Shown here one piece after another: positions 6,050 through 12,762 of a stretch of DNA of 12,762 nucleotides. Both the position numbers and the translations under genes were made by a program. The notes beneath the pieces are model-generated. The model was not told the origin of the DNA, ran no database searches, and saw only the letters and a list, made by a program, of their open reading frames with translations. The DNA lies in contig DATEMK010000088.1 of the NCBI GenBank assembly GCA_035275625.1, forward strand, positions 1-12,762, read 5' to 3'. The DNA is from DATEMK01 sp035275625. Its GTDB lineage: Bacteria > Bacteroidota > Bacteroidia > AKYH767-A > OLB10. Every line of letters starts with the position of its first letter. Within the stretch, counting starts at the first letter, position 1.

Positions 6050-7069
6050 TTATTTTTTCCCCTCCACAAAATACATATCCACTTCCCCTTTATGCTTCAC
6101 TTCAATTCTTCCCCTGTGTGTGCATTGAAACCGGTGCTTGATCAAACCAAAAGTGGTTCCTGAAATATTTATTTTTCCCGGTTCCCCATGTTGCTGCATT
6201 CGTGCAGCAGTGTTTACAGTGTCCCCCCAAATATCATAAGCGAATTTTTTAATGCCAACAACTCCGGCAACTACAGGTCCGGAATGAATGCCTATTCGAA
6301 CATCAAAAAAAATTTTACTTGCATTCAAACGCTCCTGTTTAAGCTGATCAATTGCAGTGATCATTTCAAGCGCTGCTTCCATCATCACCAAAGGATTATT
6401 GCTTGTTGTTTGCGGCAATCCTGCAACGCAAATATAAGCATCACCGACAGTTTTTATTTTTTCAATAGGATATTTTCCAATAATGCGGTCAAATGTTTCA
6501 AAATAATTATCAATACCTGATACTAATTCTTCGGGTGGAAGCTCGTCAATGATCTGTGTGAAATCTTTAAAATCGGCAAAGAGAACTGTCACAAGATCAT
6601 AATTACGCGCCTGAGTTTTCCCTGTTAATTTCAGTTCTTCCATAACTTCAGCCGGAAGAATATTTAAAAGCAGTTCATCGGATTTTTGCTTTTCTTTTTC
6701 GATTTCTTCTTTTTGAACAATTAGTTTGTCATTTTGAATAACTATTTCATCTTTTTGTTTCTCTATCTCCTGCGTTCGCTCTTTCACTTTCATTTCTAAT
6801 TCTGTTTTCTGTCTTTCCAGGATCAATTTTTTTTCTTTTTCCTTTACAAGATTTTCTAATGAAAGTTTTTCTATATCGTTTACCTGTTGAATTAATTGTT
6901 TTTGATTCTGTCCATTTCTTTTTCCCAAAACAAAAGCGACTGTAAGTGGATAAATACATAATCCTAAATCTTTACTGTAATTTATTACATTTTCAATTTT
7001 CTCCTTATTGTTTTGAAAAACCAGTGCTAAAATTAACGGTAACAGTATATTAAAAAACAATCCGATCAA
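6050..7069 (-). CDS. Class III adenylate cyclase module with TM6-TM7 and coiled coil (3' part of interrupted receptor-cyclase)
   Basis: The 339 aa open stretch has two membrane segments (about 1-18 and 33-49), a long coiled coil (about 54-130, rich in K, E and Q) and a class III cyclase domain (about 155-335). Metal-binding aspartates are D166 (FAD) and D210 (VGDAY). Adenine-specifying K206 and D279 are both present, as are the transition-state N286 and R290, so it should make cAMP as a homodimer. It is in the same frame as the upstream ORF, separated only by TGA 7073-7075 and one Phe codon. The TTG at 7069 is a nominal start; the next in-frame Met is residue 93. It is therefore most likely the second part of one receptor-cyclase, or a product made by re-initiation. 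Its cyclase domain is nearly identical to that ending at 9317. Confidence 0.85.
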   Translation of the reverse strand: MIGLFFNILLPLILALVFQNNKEKIENVINYSKDLGLCIYPLTVAFVLGKRNGQNQKQLIQQVNDIEKLSLENLVKEKEKKLILERQKTELEMKVKERTQEIEKQKDEIVIQNDKLIVQKEEIEKEKQKSDELLLNILPAEVMEELKLTGKTQARNYDLVTVLFADFKDFTQIIDELPPEELVSGIDNYFETFDRIIGKYPIEKIKTVGDAYICVAGLPQTTSNNPLVMMEAALEMITAIDQLKQERLNASKIFFDVRIGIHSGPVVAGVVGIKKFAYDIWGDTVNTAARMQQHGEPGKINISGTTFGLIKHRFQCTHRGRIEVKHKGEVDMYFVEGKK

Positions 7070-7072
7070 AAA

Positions 7073-7075
7073 TCA
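7073..7075 (-). other. In-frame UGA between TM5 and TM6 of the receptor-cyclase
   Basis: On the minus strand the reading is TAT TGA TTT TTG, and both flanking ORFs are in the same frame. A single substitution (for example from GGA or TGG) would restore one protein of about 699 aa. TGA ends other genes here (110, 973, 3606, 8721), so general UGA reassignment is unlikely. Confidence 0.85.
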
Positions 7076-8149
7076 ATAAGTAATTGCTTTTGCTTCCCAT
7101 TTTTTTTGACCGAATCCCTGAAATAAATAATAAAGGGAAGAGGCGCTTGCATAAATAATAAGTAATAAAAAAATTATTATTTTTATCCAGAATGGAAATG
7201 AATTTGGCATATTTGGTACAAAAAGGAAAAGCGGGAGAAAAGAAATCACGCTGATTATTAAAATTATCAATAATGGCAATTTGGTTTTTTCTTTGTTTAA
7301 AAGAATTTTTGAAAAAAAAGCGGATAAAAATTCGATTGCCAAAACCAGAGAACATTGCAATAAATTATTTCCTATAATTGATGGTTTTACAGCAACGCAT
7401 AAAAATGAAATAGATGCAAAAAAACAAAACAACGAAAAAAACAAATTTTCTTTTCTGATTTTAAAAAAAAGAAATAAGATTATGAAAACAATTCCAAAAG
7501 CAAGGTAAAAGAAACCTAATGCAAAATTTTCGCTGACTTCAATTTTTTCTGACTTTTTTTCTTTTCTTCCCCATTCGGAATTTCCAATAGTTAAGTCTAA
7601 GTTGAAACTTTTTATTTTAGGATAAGGAACATAGGTAATTAAAATCGTTACCAAAGTATCCTCTAAAGTAAATTCTGCTAAATCATGAATTCTCATGTTT
7701 GTCCTATCAGATTTTTTTTCTCTGGAAAAAACTCCGGTTTCTAAAATATTTTTCTGATCTATTGCAATTTTAACAGAGCCGGTTATATCAAATTCTAATG
7801 CATAAAGATTATTAACAAGCCATGATGCTATTTTAAATTCAGTATAAAGAAAAGCTGTATCAAATTCATTAATGTTTTCAAATGTAGAATCGGGTTTGCA
7901 TTTTTCAAATTGCTTAATGGTACCGTTTTTTGAAATAATTTTAATATTCCAATCAAATTTGTTAAGGATTTCCAAATAAGGAATAGTATCTCCTTTCAAA
8001 GGTTTTATTCCGAAAAATGGCAAAGGAACTTGTTCACAGTAAGTAAATCCTGTTAAGTGAATAAAAAAAATCAATAGGATAACCATTTTTGCCTCTATGA
8101 AAGCTGCAAGTTTTTTCCGGATTAAAATAATAAAACTGTGGTTTGGCAT
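7073..8149 (-). CDS. Sensor half of a 7TMR-DISM-like receptor (5' part of interrupted receptor-cyclase)
   Basis: The 358 aa product has an N-terminal hydrophobic segment (about 22-37), an exported beta-rich region (about 40-205) of the kind found in 7TMR-DISM extracellular domains, and five membrane segments at about 209-229, 235-252, 263-283, 290-311 and 318-343. It stops at TGA 7073-7075. The following ORF in the same frame supplies two more membrane segments, giving seven in total, and then the cyclase. The ligand is not readable; the family often binds carbohydrate-like or small molecules. The start is ATG 8149; the ATG at 8086 (residue 22) would give a more typical signal peptide and is a reasonable alternative. 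The gene is divergent from the DUF4199-like gene at 8211 across a 61-base gap with no exact promoter match. Confidence 0.7.
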   Translation of the reverse strand: MPNHSFIILIRKKLAAFIEAKMVILLIFFIHLTGFTYCEQVPLPFFGIKPLKGDTIPYLEILNKFDWNIKIISKNGTIKQFEKCKPDSTFENINEFDTAFLYTEFKIASWLVNNLYALEFDITGSVKIAIDQKNILETGVFSREKKSDRTNMRIHDLAEFTLEDTLVTILITYVPYPKIKSFNLDLTIGNSEWGRKEKKSEKIEVSENFALGFFYLAFGIVFIILFLFFKIRKENLFFSLFCFFASISFLCVAVKPSIIGNNLLQCSLVLAIEFLSAFFSKILLNKEKTKLPLLIILIISVISFLPLFLFVPNMPNSFPFWIKIIIFLLLIIYASASSLYYLFQGFGQKKWEAKAITY

Positions 8150-8210
8150 TTAAATTATTCCTGGCATTATAAACTTGCTATATTAGCCAAAAAATACAAA
8201 TCATAATACC

Positions 8211-8723
8211 ATGAAAAAAATTCTTATCCCTGGTTTAATACTTGCTGCATATATGGGTTTACTTGTCACAATTCAAATGATGCAGCTTTTGCCCCAAAAT
8301 GGAAGTGCGCCTTTAATTATGACATTAATAATTCTCTTAGTTGATTTTTTTGTCTTATTTTCATTGCTTAAATGGGTTAAAAGAAAATATTATTCCGATA
8401 ACATTACATTTAAGGAGGTTTTCTCAAATGGTGTTTTTATCGGGGTGTTTGCAACCGTGCTTGTAAGTGTATGTGTTTTTGTTTTCCTGAGTTATATTGA
8501 TCCGTCTGCAATGGAAATAATAAAAAAAATTACGGAAGAACAAAAACAAAAGGCGATTGAACGTGTGGGATCTCTCCCTCCTTCGCAGGAAAAATTAATG
8601 AATGCGACTCAGACTCCAATTGCGCAGGCGCTTGGCGTGCTATCTCTTATTATATTATGGGTCTTGTTTTCCTTAATTTCAGCTGCTATGTTGAAAACAA
8701 AAAATCCGATTAAGTCACCATGA
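8211..8723 (+). CDS. Four-TM membrane protein, DUF4199-like (tandem copy 1)
   Basis: The 170 aa protein has four membrane segments at about 4-24, 33-53, 73-94 and 138-160, a basic cytosolic loop KWVKRKYY (54-61) between TM2 and TM3, and a polar region (about 98-137) between TM3 and TM4. Size and layout fit DUF4199, a Bacteroidota family without known function; the assignment comes from pattern, not from a search. The gene at 8808 is a clear paralog: both begin with ILIPGLILAA, share WVKRKYY, ITFK-VFSNG and VFLSYID, and end with WxLFSLISA. It is divergent from the 7TM receptor gene. A weak -7-like TATATTAG at 8179-8186 lacks a good -33 partner. Confidence 0.75.
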   Translation: MKKILIPGLILAAYMGLLVTIQMMQLLPQNGSAPLIMTLIILLVDFFVLFSLLKWVKRKYYSDNITFKEVFSNGVFIGVFATVLVSVCVFVFLSYIDPSAMEIIKKITEEQKQKAIERVGSLPPSQEKLMNATQTPIAQALGVLSLIILWVLFSLISAAMLKTKNPIKSP

Positions 8724-8807
8724 AAAAACAATAAAATATTTTCACCGTGCTTTGTCATTTTGATAATAAATCATTATTGTATTTGAAAATAATAAAATCA
8801 AACCGTC

Positions 8808-9299
8808 ATGAAGAGAATCTTAATCCCTGGTTTAATACTTGCCGCTATTGTCCATCTTGAATACATATTTATTTTAATGAATATTTTGCCTTCAAACGGT
8901 ATTACAGCTTTAATTTTTCTGCTTATTGATTTTATGATATTCTTCTTATTTCTCAAATGGGTTAAAAGAAAATACTATTCCAATGATATTACATTTAAGC
9001 AAGTATTCTCGAACGGAATATGTATCGGGGTATTAGCAACGGTGCTTTTAAGTGCATTTATTTTTGTTTTTCTTAGTTACATTGACCGGTCTGTACTGGA
9101 AACTTTTAAAAAGATGGTGGAAGAGGAATCAAAACAGGATGCTATTAACCTTCAAGGGTCAATTTCCGCATCGGATGAAAAATCAATAAAAGCACTTACC
9201 CCAACATTTCTTGCACTTAATTCATTGATAGGTATTATATGGTGGATTTTGTTTTCCTTAATTTCAGCACCAATTCTGAAAACGAAGAAACCTGAATAA
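8808..9299 (+). CDS. Four-TM membrane protein, DUF4199-like (tandem copy 2)
   Basis: The 163 aa paralog of the preceding gene has the same four membrane segments (about 4-26, 31-50, 66-91, 133-154) and the same basic loop WVKRKYY (51-57). The polar region between TM3 and TM4 (about 94-132) differs most, suggesting that this part has diverged in role while the membrane core is conserved. The 84-base gap between copies has a possible imperfect promoter (TTTG at 8751, TGTATTTG at 8778-8785; 23-base spacing), so it might be transcribed separately. Its stop lies 17 bases from the convergent cyclase stop at 9317. Function is unknown; both copies sit between two cyclase genes. Confidence 0.75.
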   Translation: MKRILIPGLILAAIVHLEYIFILMNILPSNGITALIFLLIDFMIFFLFLKWVKRKYYSNDITFKQVFSNGICIGVLATVLLSAFIFVFLSYIDRSVLETFKKMVEEESKQDAINLQGSISASDEKSIKALTPTFLALNSLIGIIWWILFSLISAPILKTKKPE

Positions 9300-9316
9300 G
9301 TTTAGAGGTCACAAAA

Positions 9317-9694
9317 TTATTTCTTCCCTTCCACAAAATACATATCCACTTCTCCCTTATGCTTCACTTCAATCCTACCCCGGTGTATGCAATGATACCT
9401 GTGCTTAACCAAACCAAAAGTAGTTCCTGAAATATTTATTTTTCCGGGTTCGCCATGCTGTTGCATCCGCGCTGCTGTATTAACGGTATCACCCCAAATA
9501 TCATACGCAAATTTTTTGATGCCAACCACTCCTGCAACAACGGGCCCTGAATGAATACATATGCGAACATCAAAAACAATTTTACCTGCATTCATTCTTT
9601 CTTGCTTCAGCTGTTCAATTGCTGTAACCATTTCAAGTGCGGCATCCATCATAACAAGCGGATTGTTGTTCGTAGTTTGCGGCAATCCTGCCAC
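9317..9694 (-). pseudogene. Cyclase domain fragment (C-terminal piece of the broken gene)
   Basis: This is the C-terminal half of the cyclase domain. The frame is truly open from the third frameshift (about 9829), where it reads DELPPEELVSGIDNYFETF; the GTG at 9694 is just the first start-like codon. It differs from the copy at 6050 at 12 of about 124 residues. K and D of the adenine pair, the second metal Asp and the Asn/Arg pair remain, but RIGIHSG reads RICIHSG. Alone it lacks the first metal-binding Asp and cannot be an active cyclase. Confidence 0.8.
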
Positions 9695-9720
9695 GCAGAT
9701 GTAAGCATCACCGACAGTTT

Positions 9721-10263
9721 TTATTTTTTCAATAGGATATTTTCCAATGATGCGGTCAAATGTTTCAAAATAATTATCAATCCCTGAAACAAGTTCTTCC
9801 GGTGGCAGTTCGTCAATAATTTGAGAAAATCTTTGAAGTCGGCAAAGAGAACTGTTACAAGATCATAATTACGTGCTTGTGTTTTACCTGTTGATTTTAA
9901 TTCTTCCATTACTTCTGCCGGAAGAATGTTTAAAAGCAGTTCATCGGATTTTTGTTTTTCTTTTTCAATTTCTTCTTTTTGTTTTACAATTTCAACTGTG
10001 CGCTTTTTTACTTTCTGTTCTAATCCTTTCTTTTCAGCACGCAATATTCTTGTTCTCCACTTGAATACACCCATGATGGAAAGTACAACAGCAATTAAAC
10101 AAAGAATCCTGAACCACCCAGTTTGCCAGTAAGGCGGAGTAATAAAAATTCTTAATTGTGTTCCTAATTCATTCCATACTCCGTCATTGTTGCTTCCTTT
10201 CACATGCAAAGTATATTCCCAGGGGAAATGTTTGAGTACGTAACAAATCTTCGTTTGCCGCAA
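9721..10263 (-). pseudogene. Y_Y_Y end, membrane segment, coiled coil and cyclase start (middle piece)
   Basis: The genuine part runs from about residue 15 (EYTLHVKGSNNDGVW, end of a Y_Y_Y domain) through a membrane segment (about 50-68), a coiled coil (about 74-107) and the start of the cyclase domain with the first metal Asp (D142 in LFADFKDF). After residue 146 the frame is wrong and the last 34 residues are nonsense. The first 14 residues are likewise out of frame. The coiled coil shares KQKEEIEKEKQKSDELLLNILPAEVM, in pieces, with the copy at 6050. Confidence 0.75.
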
Positions 10264-10382
10264 TAAACCCAGGAAGTATCCATCCCTTCCATTTTATAAG
10301 CATATTCATTTTCATCCGCATGAACATAATTGAGCGCAGCAAATTCAAATGACATGGTGTTTTGAAAGTATTTCAACTGCAT
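10200..10382 (-). pseudogene. Y_Y_Y domain fragment
   Basis: This frame supplies the first part of the Y_Y_Y domain: FEFAALNY, YAYKMEGMDTSWVY and RFVTYSNISPG are typical. It is open from about 10436 at the first break, so the ATG at 10382 is internal. The last few residues (NILCM) follow the second frameshift and are not genuine. Confidence 0.7.
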
Positions 10383-10434
10383 AGTATCGGTTGAACTTAT
10401 ATCATGAAAAAGTATTTTGCTTGAATCTCCGGCT

Positions 10435-12621
10435 TTAAATAGTATGGTTATTTACTTCTATTTTGGTTATAAAAACAGGCGGAACATATTCATTTGATTT
10501 GATGCTGTCGGGATAAAAAGAAATTAAAGTAGAATCTGCAGCTACTAAAATTCTGCCATCATGGGTTTTAATCATGGCTTCTGCAGAAAAATCAATATCA
10601 GGTAAACCATCTTTTGCACCATAAACTTTTACAATAAGTCTCTGCGATTTGTCATCAAGATTTTTGGGAGGGATGAATTTGTAGATACCATTTGGATGAT
10701 CCACCCAAATTACTCCGTTAACAAATAATATTCGTGAGGTTTTATTTGTAGGCAAACCATCTTTCAAAGTATAATTATGAAACTTTTGATTTTCAAGATT
10801 AAAAGCCAGAAGACCTTTATTGCTATTTGCCAACCATAAATTTCCGTCATTGTCTTTCGTCACACTTGTTATGTCATTATCATTTTCCGACAAACCTGCA
10901 GATTTTATATCAAATAATTTATAGGTAGTTGTTTGACAATTAATCTGGATTATTTGATTTGGATTGCAAAGAAAAAAGTCTTGCTTTCCGTCATTTAAAT
11001 ATGGATAATTATTGCTGGAGCCTCTGCGTTTTATTGTATCAACTGACACAACATATCTGATTTCTCCTGTCTTTGGCTGTAGTATTGAAATTCCTTTTTC
11101 TTTTAAATAAATCCACAATCCTGAATCTGATGTGCAGATTAAACTGTTCCAACCGAAATTTATTCCTACCTTTTTCCAGGTCTTTTTTAATTCTCCAATT
11201 TTTTTAAAGGATTTAGAAATCTTATCAAACTCAAAAGCATCGTTATCACCTATTCCGTAAATTATTTCTTTATCACCAAACTTCACATCTGTAAAGTAAG
11301 GTCTATTAATGTCATTTATTTTAAAATCCTTAGTTTCTCCGCTTGTTAAGTTATAAGAAAGAAGTGATTTATTATATGTGCCCATCCAAATTCTTCCATC
11401 CATATCTTCAACCATAGATTGAGAATCAACATTCTTTAAGCTAAAAGTTTCATGTTGTAAGGGAATTGGTTCCAATGTTTGAATACCATCTGATGTAATA
11501 AACCAAAGTTTTCCTGACTTATCCTTAAAAATATTTTCTATATAGATTCCCGTTGGATAACTTATGATTTTTGCATTCAATGATTGCGGTTCAGAAATTT
11601 TTAAATCAAAAATTCCACACGCTTGCCGGCTGCAAAAGAAAATTTTTCCCGGCTTATATTCAATAAATGAAGGTCCGTTCAAAAGACCTTTAGTTTCATC
11701 ATCGTTAGTAAATGTTTTGATTTCTTTAAAAGTCGTATCAGTAGCATTTCGAAAAAACGATTTAGCTTCAAATACTTCTTCTTCGTAAATACTAGCACAA
11801 GTATCACAATTCTTGTTTGAACTGCCTGAAGAGCCACCCGAGGTTCCAACAAAAATATTTCCATTCAAATCTTTATAAATTGTTCTTATCCAATTATTGC
11901 TGCTGTATTTTATATAACTGGTTTTTTTCTCAATTAATTTTCTATCTAAAAAAATATGTTTTAATTCTTTTGTTTTTGGATTTAGTTCCAACAATCCCTT
12001 AATCTGACCACGTTTTCCCATTCCCCCTAAAATATTCCCATTATTTTCAACAATAAGATTATCGATATTTGAACAACAGGAATTTGAATCGGGGTCGTTA
12101 ATTGCTTTGACATATCTTTTTAACTCTTCCTTGAATATGTTATATTCAATAAGCCCTTTTTGACCTCCTATCCAAACACTACTATCATTTGCAGTCAATG
12201 AAGATACAATACATTTACAAATCGAATCCGTTTTGTTTTTATAAACAAACGGCACAATCTTCTCCGTCTTATAATCCATTACATTCAATCCTTTCGGAGT
12301 ACCGATCCAGATATTTCCTTTTGCATCCTGTGTAAGGCATTTTATATCATTATCGGTAAGTGACAATGAATCATCAGGGTTTTTTAAAAACACTTTAAAA
12401 TTATAACCATCATACCGGTTTAATCCATAATCAGTCCCAAACCACATAAACCCTTTTTTATCCTGGAAAATGCAATTAACTTTATTGCTGGATAAGCCTT
12501 GTTCCATGCCGATATGCTGCAGGCGGCTGAAATCAATATCAGACTGCTGGCATTTTGCAACGAAAGATCCGGTAAAAAGAACCAAGTAAAATAAGAAGAA
12601 GAAATAATTTCTTTTGAACAT
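10435..12621 (-). CDS. Two-component-type beta-propeller sensor region (N-terminal piece of the broken receptor-cyclase)
   Basis: The 728 aa ORF starts at ATG 12621 with a signal peptide (about 1-24), then Reg_prop blades of the hybrid two-component type. Examples are VNCIFQDKKGFMWFGTDYGL at about 48-67, IKCLTQDAKGNIWIGTPKGL at about 93-112, and later blades containing GKLWFITSDGI, GRIWMGTYNKS, GNLWLANSNKG and GVIWVDHPNGI. In known relatives this part lies in the periplasm and senses polysaccharide-derived ligands. It ends at TAA 10435 where the Y_Y_Y domain should continue, because of a one-base shift. Six cysteines stand out at 135, 137, 182, 183, 272 and 275. Several D(S/T)x O-glycosylation-type tripeptides are present. 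It begins 23 bases after another gene's stop on the same strand, so it probably belongs to an operon. Alone it would be a secreted propeller without output. Confidence 0.8.
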   Translation of the reverse strand: MFKRNYFFFLFYLVLFTGSFVAKCQQSDIDFSRLQHIGMEQGLSSNKVNCIFQDKKGFMWFGTDYGLNRYDGYNFKVFLKNPDDSLSLTDNDIKCLTQDAKGNIWIGTPKGLNVMDYKTEKIVPFVYKNKTDSICKCIVSSLTANDSSVWIGGQKGLIEYNIFKEELKRYVKAINDPDSNSCCSNIDNLIVENNGNILGGMGKRGQIKGLLELNPKTKELKHIFLDRKLIEKKTSYIKYSSNNWIRTIYKDLNGNIFVGTSGGSSGSSNKNCDTCASIYEEEVFEAKSFFRNATDTTFKEIKTFTNDDETKGLLNGPSFIEYKPGKIFFCSRQACGIFDLKISEPQSLNAKIISYPTGIYIENIFKDKSGKLWFITSDGIQTLEPIPLQHETFSLKNVDSQSMVEDMDGRIWMGTYNKSLLSYNLTSGETKDFKINDINRPYFTDVKFGDKEIIYGIGDNDAFEFDKISKSFKKIGELKKTWKKVGINFGWNSLICTSDSGLWIYLKEKGISILQPKTGEIRYVVSVDTIKRRGSSNNYPYLNDGKQDFFLCNPNQIIQINCQTTTYKLFDIKSAGLSENDNDITSVTKDNDGNLWLANSNKGLLAFNLENQKFHNYTLKDGLPTNKTSRILFVNGVIWVDHPNGIYKFIPPKNLDDKSQRLIVKVYGAKDGLPDIDFSAEAMIKTHDGRILVAADSTLISFYPDSIKSNEYVPPVFITKIEVNNHTI

Positions 12622-12644
12622 CAGAAAAAGCTTTTAAGCGATTT

Positions 12645-12761
12645 TTATTGTTCCATGGGGTACCTCAAAAAATGCACATTATCATACGGGTCAAATTTAT
12701 GTTCGATGGTTTCATCAGTAACTGAAAAACTTTTTTCAAAAACTTCCCGTGCGCACTTGTA
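12645..12761 (-). CDS. C-terminal tail of an unidentified protein (5' end outside window)
   Basis: The minus strand is open from the window edge to TAA at 12645-12647 and gives 38 residues, including EKSFSVTDETIEHKFDPYDN and ending RYPMEQ. The composition looks like a soluble protein and the two other minus frames are closed or less plausible. I do not recognise the family. It ends 23 bases before the propeller gene start, which suggests cotranscription with the broken receptor-cyclase. Confidence 0.55.
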   Translation of the reverse strand, partial: YKCAREVFEKSFSVTDETIEHKFDPYDNVHFLRYPMEQ

Positions 12762-12762
12762 A

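Larger units (their letters stand above)
9317..12621 (-). pseudogene. Propeller/Y_Y_Y receptor-adenylate cyclase broken by three frameshifts
   Basis: Joined across three indels, this is one gene: signal peptide, two-component-type beta-propeller, Y_Y_Y domain, one membrane segment, coiled coil and class III cyclase. Break 1 at 10437-10439 has an extra T (or two missing) in minus-strand ATTTAAA; skipping one base restores KAGDSSKILFHD. Break 2 at 10218-10220 has GGG where GGGG gives SNISPGEYTLHVKG. Break 3 at 9826-9829 has TTTT where TTTTT gives KDFSQIID, matching KDFTQIID of the intact cyclase. All three lie in homopolymer runs, so sequencing error is possible, but the other long genes here have none. 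The conserved glycine of RIGIHSG is also changed to cysteine. It resembles hybrid two-component sensors in which the kinase is replaced by a cyclase. Confidence 0.8.

Noticed and set aside
7073..7075. UGA recoded as Trp (alternative code) or selenocysteine
   Set aside because: UGA ends several intact genes here, and I saw no SECIS-like hairpin just downstream; the position is a membrane-loop junction and not a redox active site.
8179..8186. TATATTAG as promoter of the first DUF4199-like gene
   Set aside because: It has a mismatch in the -7 box and no TTTG at proper distance.
9317..10263. Two separate functional small genes
   Set aside because: The pieces split the catalytic domain between its two metal-binding aspartates, and a one-base repair joins them into a normal cyclase.
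10435..10440. Programmed +1 frameshift at ATT TAA in the propeller gene
   Set aside because: It would need two further independent shifts in the same gene, and there is no upstream stimulator resembling known sites; mutation or sequencing error is simpler.

Overview
The window looks like chromosomal DNA from an AT-rich member of the Bacteroidota. Several signs agree: two promoters of the form TTTG-N17/19-TAnnTTTG (the group's -33/-7 type), no Shine-Dalgarno sequences before the starts, a two-component-type propeller plus Y_Y_Y sensor, DUF4199-like membrane proteins, a 7TMR-DISM-like receptor, and heptad-repeat intergenic spacers. No phage, transposase or CRISPR gene is present.

Left part (1-5670), ordinary and intact genes. 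An unidentified gene tail (2-112) is followed by cdaA, a membrane diadenylate cyclase (174-968). Convergent with it, four bases away, is a minus-strand run: SDR oxidoreductase (4412-3606), small TPR lipoprotein (3510-2968) and a TMTC-like multi-pass membrane protein with C-terminal TPRs (2904-973), probably a protein O-glycosyltransferase. Three spacers here are made largely of seven-base words that recur and drift. Divergent from the SDR gene is a GNAT-fold gene whose promoter places the transcript start almost on its ATG.

Middle (5671-6049). A tRNA-Lys(UUU) gene has its own promoter and a hairpin terminator, followed by a short direct repeat that may be a remnant of an integration site.

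Right part (6050-12762), a cAMP-signalling cluster. Two different sensors carry nearly the same C-terminal adenylate cyclase module. The first (8149-6050) is a 7TM receptor-cyclase interrupted by one in-frame UGA between TM5 and TM6. The second (12621-9317) is a propeller/Y_Y_Y/TM/cyclase gene broken by three homopolymer indels and carrying a changed conserved glycine. Between them lie two tandem paralogous four-TM proteins on the plus strand. A further minus-strand gene tail ends at 12645, just upstream of the propeller gene.

The most interesting points are the heptad-phased spacer arrays, the interrupted receptor-cyclase, the shared cyclase module on two unrelated sensors, and the TMTC-like enzyme beside a lipoprotein carrying several Bacteroidota O-glycosylation sequons.
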